25,479 nt of DNA from a virus. The stretch is taken from positions 1 through 25,479 of the IMG/VR virus record IMGVR_UViG_3300027852_000159. One strand, written 5' to 3'. The notes beneath the pieces are model-generated. The model was not told where the DNA came from. It saw only the letters and a list, made by a program, of their open reading frames with translations, and searched no databases. Below, one piece after another: positions 19,450 to 25,479 of the stretch. The translations under genes were made by a program, and so were the position numbers. Within the stretch, counting starts at the first letter, position 1; the number at the start of each line of letters is the position of its first letter.

Positions 19450-21177
19450 ATGAATTTAGAGGAAATGAGAACTAATTACAAGACCTCTGTTGATGGCTGG
19501 CGCCATGTTTACGAGGCTTATGCAGAGGATATGAAGATGGTTTATGATATTGACGATGCTTATTGGCCTGCTAATGTCGTAGAAACCAGAGGTAAAAATC
19601 GTCCTCGAATTACTGTTAATAAACTTTTGAAGTTTGTCAGGAGTTTGCGTAGCAATCAGCTTATTAATCAAGCCAGTATGAATGTTATACCGGCAGACGC
19701 AGAGGGTAGTAAAGAAGTTGCTGAGATTTACGATGGTTTGATAAGGCAAATTGAATATTCCTCAACATCTTCGACTGCGATTGATACTGCTTTTATGAAT
19801 GCCGTGTCAGGTTCGGTGGGGTTTTTGAGATTAGACACTGATTTTGTAAAAGGGACTTTCGACCAGGAAATTGTTATTAAGCGGATAATCAACGTCCCTT
19901 CTGTTCACCTTGACCCTTCGGCTGTTGAGTTTACATATAGCGATGGTAAATGGGGGTTTATTGAGACTAGTTATACTGAGGATCAGTTTGAGGCGGAATG
20001 GCCGGATGCAGAAAAGAAGAATTTTGAACAGTTAGGGACTAGTAAAGACTATGGAGACTGGTTTTCAAAAGATACCGTCAGAATTGCTGAGTATTTTTAT
20101 AAAGATTTTTTTAATAAAGAAATAGCGCAAGTAATGGACGAGAATGGTATTATTAGCATCGTGGAGGTCACAAAGGAAAATCCTCTTAGTAGGATTAAGG
20201 AGTTTTTTGAGGTATTGCAAACTCGTAAATATAGAGATTATAAGGTTAAATGGGCTAAGGTTAGTGGGGCAGAGATTTTAGAGGAAGGTGTTTGGCCTGG
20301 GTCTAGTATACCGATAATCCCTGTCTTCGGTGACGAGGTTGTTGTAGATGGGAAAAAGCATTTTGAATCTTTGATTAGAGGGGCTAAAGGGTTAAGCCAG
20401 ATGTATTCATATTGGGCGAGTGCAGCGACGGAGAATGTAGCGCTAACTCCTAAAGCTCCTTTTATAGTAGATCATCGAGAGGTTAAAGATTATACGGGCG
20501 AATGGGACGAGGCTCATCTTACGAACCGCATGTATATGCGATATAACGATATAGGGCTTGGTAGACCCCAAAGGCAAACACAGACGACTATACCTGCGGG
20601 TATAATGAGCATGATGCAGACTACAGCTAACGACATAGAAGACTATCTAGGTAAGTATGAGTCTAGTAAAGGACAAACCTCTAACGAGAGAAGCGGAAAG
20701 GCTATTGAGGCGAGAATTGAGCAGTCTGATAAAAGCTCTCATGTTTTTGTAGATAATGCATTGAGATCACTAATGTATTTAAATCAGCAGATAATTGAGA
20801 TTATTCCTATCGTTTATGATACACATAGAATGTTAATGACAGTAGGGGACACAGGGGAGAGTTCGCTGGTTAATGTAAACAGTCCTAGTGTTGATGATCA
20901 TTCCGGAAATGCTGTCATTGTTAATAACTTAAAAGGGAATTATAGGTTAAATGCTAAAATAGGCGTTTCGTATAACTCACAAAGAGAAGAGATGGTTACT
21001 CACATGCTTGAATCGATGCAATACGCCCCGAATCATGCTCATATTATTGCGCCTTATATTTTTAAATATAGCGACTGGCCAGGGGCTAATGAAATATATA
21101 ATGAATTAAAACAAGAAACAGAAAGACAACGGAAAATGCAAGAACTGCAAAATACCGGTAGAAATACCGCAAAATAA
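19450..21177 (+). CDS. Portal protein, P22 type
   Basis: 575 residues. PRITVNKLLKFVRSLRSNQL near the N-terminus and the SNERSGKAIEARIEQSDKSS segment in the C-terminal half are typical of P22-like portals, as is ALRSLMYLNQQIIEIIPIVY after it. The P22 portal is about 150 residues longer; here the C-terminal barrel seems short. Twelve copies would form the ring at one vertex through which terminase pumps DNA and to which the gp4-like protein binds. The start lies 13 bases after GGAGGGG at the end of the kinase gene, a rather long spacing. Confidence 0.85.
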   Translation: MNLEEMRTNYKTSVDGWRHVYEAYAEDMKMVYDIDDAYWPANVVETRGKNRPRITVNKLLKFVRSLRSNQLINQASMNVIPADAEGSKEVAEIYDGLIRQIEYSSTSSTAIDTAFMNAVSGSVGFLRLDTDFVKGTFDQEIVIKRIINVPSVHLDPSAVEFTYSDGKWGFIETSYTEDQFEAEWPDAEKKNFEQLGTSKDYGDWFSKDTVRIAEYFYKDFFNKEIAQVMDENGIISIVEVTKENPLSRIKEFFEVLQTRKYRDYKVKWAKVSGAEILEEGVWPGSSIPIIPVFGDEVVVDGKKHFESLIRGAKGLSQMYSYWASAATENVALTPKAPFIVDHREVKDYTGEWDEAHLTNRMYMRYNDIGLGRPQRQTQTTIPAGIMSMMQTTANDIEDYLGKYESSKGQTSNERSGKAIEARIEQSDKSSHVFVDNALRSLMYLNQQIIEIIPIVYDTHRMLMTVGDTGESSLVNVNSPSVDDHSGNAVIVNNLKGNYRLNAKIGVSYNSQREEMVTHMLESMQYAPNHAHIIAPYIFKYSDWPGANEIYNELKQETERQRKMQELQNTGRNTAK

Positions 21178-21200
21178 ATCGTCATAGACGCGAGGTAATT

Positions 21201-21944
21201 ATGGAAAACGAAGAAGTAACCCAAGAAGCAACAGAGGAAGTAACCCAGGAAGTTACCCAAGAAGAACAATCGCTTGAGGAAACTCAAGCGCAAACCGAAG
21301 AACAAGCTCAAGAAGAGCCTGCAAGAAAGCAAACTGCTCAGGAGCGTATTAACGAGATTACTCGTTTATATCGTACTGAACAGAGAGCAAACGTAGAAAA
21401 AGACAGGGAATTAGAATCGTTACGCAATCCACAAGTTTCAGACCCGAACGAAAGGCCGAATTTGGATAATTATGATACGGTTGAGGAGTACGAGGATGAC
21501 TTGTACGAATGGCGTTACGCGAAACAAGAAGCAAGAAGGCAAGACCAACAGCAAAATCTCCAAAGGCAAGGTGAGTATTCAGCGTTGATCGATTCTTTTG
21601 AAGAGAGAGCGCAAGAGGCTCAAAAAACAATCCCGGACTATATCGAGGTTGTATCACAACCGCTTTTTACACCGATTATGAGGGACGTGTTTTTGAAGTC
21701 TGAAAATAAGGATTTGGCTTATGAGATGGGCAAGCGTCCTGCACTCGCGACAAAGATAGCAAAGATGCCGCCTCAGCAACAGTATCTTGAACTTGGCAAG
21801 TTTGAGGCGCGATTTGAAAGTAATTCAAGTTCAAACGCACCGGCTCCATTGAATACATTGGATAACGGCGCAAGTAGGGTAACAAAAAAAGAGCAGGATA
21901 TGGATGCTCAAGAATATTTAGAACATATTAGAAAAGAGGTTTAA
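21201..21944 (+). CDS. Scaffolding protein (candidate)
   Basis: 247 residues directly between portal and coat, the usual scaffold place. The N-terminus is an acidic Gln/Thr/Glu repeat (EEVTQEATEEVTQEVTQEEQ), followed by helices (TAQERINEITRLYRTEQRAN) and a charged, low-hydrophobic centre. The C-terminus (MDAQEYLEHIRKEV) is a short helix of the sort by which scaffolds bind coat protein. No enzyme motif. The name rests on position and makeup, not on sequence identity. Confidence 0.75.
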   Translation: MENEEVTQEATEEVTQEVTQEEQSLEETQAQTEEQAQEEPARKQTAQERINEITRLYRTEQRANVEKDRELESLRNPQVSDPNERPNLDNYDTVEEYEDDLYEWRYAKQEARRQDQQQNLQRQGEYSALIDSFEERAQEAQKTIPDYIEVVSQPLFTPIMRDVFLKSENKDLAYEMGKRPALATKIAKMPPQQQYLELGKFEARFESNSSSNAPAPLNTLDNGASRVTKKEQDMDAQEYLEHIRKEV

Positions 21945-21946
21945 TA

Positions 21947-23113
21947 ATGGCAGATACTTATATAACAAACTCCATGATTTTAGGGATGATGATGGATGTT
22001 TTTGAAAACAATCTCAAGATGGTCCCGTTAGTTTACAGGGGCTATGAGGACGAGTATAACGGCTCTCCCAAGAAAGGATCGAGTTTTAAAATCAAGAATC
22101 CGTGGCTTTTTGAGGTTCAAGACGGCCCGGTAATTGACGTAGTTGATTTAACCGAAACAACTATCGATATGACGGTAACAGACCACAAAGTTATTCCGTT
22201 TACTATAATGGAAACTGACAGGATGTGGAATGTTGATCGGTTTAAGGAACATTACCTAGAGGACGCAATGATTAAGTTGGCGAATGAAGCTGACATGGCA
22301 TTGTGTAATTTATATGCTGATGTTTCGAATTTTGTAGGCACGGCAGGTTCGGCTCCGGCTGCTTTCAGTAATTTCGGGGACGCAGCAGCACGGCTTGATT
22401 TAATGTCAACACCTCCGGCGAGGTCGTTAGTTTGCGATCCTATAGGCGCATGGTCAATGGCTGGAGTCTTAGGGGGACTTAATAACGATGCGTTGGTAAA
22501 GAAGTCAATCGAGACCGGAAAGATAACAGATATTGCGGGACTTGGGTCTTTATATTCGTCTCAGAATATAGCAAAGCATACCGCAGGAACAGGAGCGAGT
22601 TATCAGTCAGACCATGCTACAGCACAAACAGGTTCTACTATCCACATCGATACAGGAACAGGAACATTCCTTACTGGTGATATAGTTACCTTTGCAGGCT
22701 GTAATGCGATCAATCCTGTTAATTATCAAGATGCTGGTCATCTAAGACCATTTGCTGTAACTGCGGATTTCGCAGGTGACGGCGACGGTGACCTTTCAGT
22801 ATCGCCTGCGGTTGTTGCTACTGGGCCGACAAAGAATGTAACTAATGCGATTGCCAACAACCAAGCGGTGACTTTAGTCGCTTCGCACACTGCTAATTTA
22901 GCTTTTCACCAGAAGGCTTTTGCTTTTGTTTGTGTGAAGAATAGCGAATTGCCTGAGACTGCTACTGTAAAGGAGAAGATCACAAGTAATGGTCTGACTA
23001 TGACTTTGACAGCTGGATTCGACATTGTTAATTACAAGCAGACATTTAGGCTTGACATGGTGTATGGAGTCAAAACAATCCGTGGGGATTGGGCTACAAG
23101 AATTTTAGGATAA
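21947..23113 (+). CDS. Major capsid (coat) protein, P22-like
   Basis: 388 residues. The opening (MADTYITNSMILGMMMDVFE), then KKGSSFKIKNPW, and the near-C-terminal HTANLAFHQKAFAFVCV and FRLDMVYGVKTIRGDWATRI form the pattern of P22 coat proteins. These have the HK97 fold with an added insertion domain; the Gly/Ala/Thr-rich middle (near residues 205-300) may be that domain. It assembles with the scaffold into the prohead. It starts two bases after the scaffold stop; the binding site is AAAGAGGTTTAATA. Confidence 0.88.
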   Translation: MADTYITNSMILGMMMDVFENNLKMVPLVYRGYEDEYNGSPKKGSSFKIKNPWLFEVQDGPVIDVVDLTETTIDMTVTDHKVIPFTIMETDRMWNVDRFKEHYLEDAMIKLANEADMALCNLYADVSNFVGTAGSAPAAFSNFGDAAARLDLMSTPPARSLVCDPIGAWSMAGVLGGLNNDALVKKSIETGKITDIAGLGSLYSSQNIAKHTAGTGASYQSDHATAQTGSTIHIDTGTGTFLTGDIVTFAGCNAINPVNYQDAGHLRPFAVTADFAGDGDGDLSVSPAVVATGPTKNVTNAIANNQAVTLVASHTANLAFHQKAFAFVCVKNSELPETATVKEKITSNGLTMTLTAGFDIVNYKQTFRLDMVYGVKTIRGDWATRILG

Positions 23114-23123
23114 GGAGAAGATT

Positions 23124-23336
23124 ATGGCAGTAACATATTTAAGTGATGGAAACGATGATGGCACTTCATTAGGTCAATCTACTACCGACAAAATATCATT
23201 ATATGGAGTCGACCCTATTGTTCAGCCTGCGAGTGCAAATCAGGCGGTATGTGATGACGCCGCCTCGGTAATAGTTCTTGCAAATGAGCTGAGAACTGCT
23301 CTCATCGCTCTTGGTGCAATAAAAGGAAGTGCTTAG
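23124..23336 (+). CDS. Small head-associated protein downstream of the coat gene
   Basis: 70 residues after AAGGAGAAGATT. DGTSLGQSTTDKISLYGVDP and then IVQPASANQAVCDDAASVIV match a recurring pattern of small phage proteins found just after capsid genes (G-x-S-x-x-D-K-I/V-x-x-Y/F-G-x-x-P and a C-terminal ANELRTALIALGAIKGSA). Such sequences also occur at the ends of larger head fibre proteins. A decoration or fibre role is possible. The stop directly abuts the next start. Confidence 0.65.
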   Translation: MAVTYLSDGNDDGTSLGQSTTDKISLYGVDPIVQPASANQAVCDDAASVIVLANELRTALIALGAIKGSA

Positions 23337-24002
23337 ATGGCAACAGCAGACGATTTAATTATCGCAGCTTTTCGCAAGAGTCGTATAGGCAACTCTACCG
23401 TTGCCGATAGAACAGACGCCTTGGAGGACTTGAATAATTTGTTAAGTTCCCTAGGGCCGAAGTTTTTAAATGTTCCTGTCAGCGAGAGCTTTACGCTGAC
23501 TATCGGGACTGCTGAGTACACTATCGGCGATGGTGGAGACTTCAATACTGTAAGACCTCTTGCGATTAAGAATATTTTTTTGAGGAATTCAGACGATTAT
23601 GATTATCGTGTACGTCCTATATCCAATTTGGATTATGTTCGTATCGATGACAAAGCAGTCGAAGGAAGGCCTTATGAGTATTCTTTTATACAAGAATATC
23701 CTCTTGCTAAAGTTATTTTCAATAGAGAGCCCGATGAGGCTTATACGGCATATTTTAAGTTTATTAAGAATTTTGTTGAGTTAGACTCGTTAAATACGAC
23801 TGTAATATTACCGGATGAATATAAAGAGTTTTTGGTTTATAAACTTGCCGTGACTATAGCTGAAAACAGAGGAATTGAGCTTGCGAGGTCGGCTCATGCA
23901 AGGGGTCAGGAGTTGGAGCTGAATATTAGTAGGCTTGTTCATTCAGATATGCCTCCAGAAGCAGAGTTTGATTTTTACGTAGGTTATTATGAATCGGGAT
24001 AA
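23337..24002 (+). CDS. P22 gp4-like tail accessory (portal adaptor) protein
   Basis: 221 residues. ATADDLIIAAFRKSRIGNST near the start, then DALEDLNNLLSSLGPKFLNV, and later FTLTIGTAEYTIGDGGDFNT with RPLAIKNIFLRN are typical of the gp4 family. P22 gp4 binds below the portal ring, closes the head after packaging and carries the tail; it also has a cell-wall hydrolase activity in P22, not evident here. It overlaps the C1q-like gene by 14 bases. Confidence 0.82.
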   Translation: MATADDLIIAAFRKSRIGNSTVADRTDALEDLNNLLSSLGPKFLNVPVSESFTLTIGTAEYTIGDGGDFNTVRPLAIKNIFLRNSDDYDYRVRPISNLDYVRIDDKAVEGRPYEYSFIQEYPLAKVIFNREPDEAYTAYFKFIKNFVELDSLNTTVILPDEYKEFLVYKLAVTIAENRGIELARSAHARGQELELNISRLVHSDMPPEAEFDFYVGYYESG

Positions 24003-24534
24003 GCTTTATCCAAATTTAAACCTTGAAGAAGAAGACTGGCGCAGGTCTATGCTGGAGTTGATCAGAGGGTTGCGTGAGGATACTTACGATAAAATAAACG
24101 AGCCTGTCTCAAGATTCAGGGCAACTCGTGGAACTGTTCAATCAATACCGAATATTATTTGGACAAAGGTACAATATAATACAGAGGACTTTGATAATCT
24201 CGGAGAGTATGACCATGTTACAAATTTCCGGTTTACTGCACAAAAAGCGGGTTATTATCAGGTTAATGCTAGTATACTAACTACCAATATAAGTTTGACA
24301 GTAGACAAATACTGTATGATTGCAGTTTATAAAGATGGGAATAGATTTATCAGTGGTTTTCGGTGGGTGGCACCGTTAACACATTCATTTTATGTACATT
24401 CAGTTTGCAATGGTATGGTTTATTTAACAGCAGGGCAATATTTAGAAATATTTTGCTATCAAGATTCGGGAGCAGCGATTAACATTCATTATGATGAAAC
24501 ATTTAATTGCTTTTCAGTACACAGGCTAAGTTAA
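23989..24534 (+). CDS. Virion protein with a C1q-like beta-jellyroll domain
   Basis: 181 residues. The first 35 are a charged helix (LNLEEEDWRRSMLELIRGLR). Residues about 40-181 look like a C1q/TNF-type trimeric jellyroll: FRATRGTVQSIPN, then FTAQKAGYYQVNASI, CMIAVYKDGNRF, YLTAGQYLEIFCYQDSG and FNCFSVHRLS. C1q-like domains are known in phage and bacterial surface and adhesion proteins, usually trimeric. Its place between the gp4-like and propeller genes suggests a tail or fibre part. The shared TAATG links it to the propeller gene. Confidence 0.65.
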   Translation: MNRDKLYPNLNLEEEDWRRSMLELIRGLREDTYDKINEPVSRFRATRGTVQSIPNIIWTKVQYNTEDFDNLGEYDHVTNFRFTAQKAGYYQVNASILTTNISLTVDKYCMIAVYKDGNRFISGFRWVAPLTHSFYVHSVCNGMVYLTAGQYLEIFCYQDSGAAINIHYDETFNCFSVHRLS

Positions 24535-25479
24535 TGAAATATTTACCTATACCACAGCTTAAAGGACTTGTTAAGGACTATCATCGCCGTATGATAAGTG
24601 ATGACAGGGTCTCGGATTGTGAGAATATCATTTTTAAAGATGGCAAAGCTTCGCGGCGCTGGGGGTATGAGGTTTGGGGTGGTGGCAGTGGCTTGCCATT
24701 AGACGATGAGATTACTCACCTTGCAGTGTACGAGAAAGCGAAAACACAAGATACGTGGATACTTGCCTTTACGCCGAGAGATACTTATAAGTGTGGACTG
24801 AATAGATGGACGCAAATGACTGACTTCGGCGGAACTGCAAGAAGCTATGCGGTTGCAGCGGTATATAATGGTAAAATATACGTCGGTACAGGAAGTAGTG
24901 GTGGTTATTTAAAAGATTGGTGGGCTTATGACGTTACTGGGAATACGTGGACACAATTGCTTGACTTTGGCGGAACTGCAAGACGTGACGCGGTTGCAGC
25001 GGCGTACAACGGTAAAATATATGTCGGCACAGGTTATGTCGGTGAAGATTATACTGATGACTGGTGGGCTTATGACGTTACTGGGAATACGTGGACACAA
25101 TTGCTTGACTTTGGCGGAACTGCAAGACGTGACGCGGTTGCAGCGGCGTACAACGGTAAAATATATGTCGGCACAGGGCGTGATGGCACAGGTTATACTG
25201 ATGACTGGTGGGCTTACGATATAGCTGGGAATACGTGGACACAATTGCTTGACTTTGGTGGAACTGCAAGACGCGACGCTGTTGCAGCGGTGTACAACGG
25301 TAAAATATACGTAGGCACAGGGTATGACGAGGGGGGTCTTACTGATGATTGGTGGGCTTATGACGTTACTGGGAATACGTGGACACAATTGCTTGACTTT
25401 GGCGGAACTGCAAGACGTGACGCGGTTGCAGCGGCGTACAACGGTAAAATATATGTCGGCACAGGTAATGGCATCGGTG
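24534..25479 (+). CDS. Kelch-type beta-propeller tail protein (open at the window end)
   Basis: The ATG at 24534 shares its A with the previous stop (TAATG), and the frame stays open to the right edge (315 codons). The N-terminus (KYLPIPQLKGLVKDYHRRMI, then CENIIFKDGKASRRWGYEVW) resembles the start of P22 gp10-like tail hub proteins. From about residue 91, blades of 48 residues follow, each with NTWTQLLDFGGTARRDAVAA, YNGKIYVGTG and WWAYD. P22 gp10 also has a propeller fold, so a tail hub or receptor-binding role is inferred. The blades are almost identical in sequence except for a patch of 8-9 residues after GTG. Confidence 0.75.
   Translation, partial: MKYLPIPQLKGLVKDYHRRMISDDRVSDCENIIFKDGKASRRWGYEVWGGGSGLPLDDEITHLAVYEKAKTQDTWILAFTPRDTYKCGLNRWTQMTDFGGTARSYAVAAVYNGKIYVGTGSSGGYLKDWWAYDVTGNTWTQLLDFGGTARRDAVAAAYNGKIYVGTGYVGEDYTDDWWAYDVTGNTWTQLLDFGGTARRDAVAAAYNGKIYVGTGRDGTGYTDDWWAYDIAGNTWTQLLDFGGTARRDAVAAVYNGKIYVGTGYDEGGLTDDWWAYDVTGNTWTQLLDFGGTARRDAVAAAYNGKIYVGTGNGIG
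24804..25479 (+). repeat. Tandem 144-bp coding repeat (Kelch blades)
   Basis: TGGTGGGCTTA begins at 24918, 25062, 25206 and 25350, exactly 144 bases apart, so the repeat keeps the frame. A less similar unit starts near 24804 (RWTQMTDFGGTARSYAVAAV). Most of each unit is near-identical even at silent sites. The patch between GTG and WWAYD differs: SSGGYLKD, YVGEDYTDD, RDGTGYTDD, YDEGGLTDD. Silent-site identity suggests recent duplication or gene conversion. A diverged 135-bp copy lies at 371-505. Confidence 0.9.

Noticed and set aside
24909-25388. Long minus-strand frame with a repeated CPRIPSNVISPP pattern
   Set aside because: It is the antisense shadow of the tandem Kelch repeats, without a ribosome binding site.

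Overview
The window is part of a tailed dsDNA phage (or prophage) genome. The virion genes look like a P22-type podovirus: terminase, portal of the P22 type, scaffold, P22-like coat protein, gp4-like tail accessory factor, then a beta-propeller tail protein. The DNA is AT-rich and most genes have strong AAGGAGG-type ribosome binding sites, so the host is probably a low-GC bacterium with standard Shine-Dalgarno initiation. The host cannot be named from the sequence. No integrase, lysis cassette or lysogeny repressor is recognisable here.

Layout. From 1 to 5712 is a dense plus-strand early operon with overlapping starts and stops. It holds a recombination-type block (PD-(D/E)XK nuclease, XRE-type regulator, a protein resembling phage gp3-like recombination directionality factors) and many small Cys-rich, membrane and coiled-coil proteins. 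From 5713 to 5957 is a control region with an inverted repeat, a promoter and an 83-nt hairpin ending in T6. From 5958 to 10454 is a replication block: an initiator with repeats that may form an internal origin, small accessory proteins including a DUF551 member, and a DnaB-type helicase. From 10542 to 14507 lie a second PD-(D/E)XK nuclease, an adenine methylase interrupted by TAA, a DUF1367 protein, an ASCH-domain protein, a 72-nt structured RNA candidate, small zinc-ribbon and membrane proteins, and an HNH-like protein. From 14508 to 15918 is a minus-strand island of five small genes with its own sigma70-like promoter. One of these genes has an in-frame TAG, and the island also carries a tRNA acceptor/T-arm-like element and two copies of an intergenic hairpin repeat. 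From 15919 to 16876 lie two microgenes, 23-bp tandem repeats, a near-consensus promoter and a roughly 200-nt leader. From 16877 to the end is the late operon: terminase subunits, a polynucleotide kinase-like P-loop protein, portal, scaffold, coat, a small head protein, gp4-like protein, a C1q-like protein and an open-ended Kelch-type beta-propeller gene.

How the parts fit. The nucleases, initiator and helicase replicate and recombine the genome. The minus-strand island divides early from late genes, and the promoter at 16640-16668 would drive packaging and virion genes. The most striking observation is that one blade of the Kelch repeat of the tail gene at the right end is also present, in frame, inside a small early gene at 326-682 (about 75% nucleotide identity over 135 ungapped bases). 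A repeat cassette has therefore been copied from a virion gene into an early gene of the same phage, or from a shared source into both. Other points worth checking are the hairpin leader before the replication genes, the 42-nt tRNA-like element, two otherwise intact conserved genes each with a single in-frame stop, and the 23-bp repeats before the terminase.
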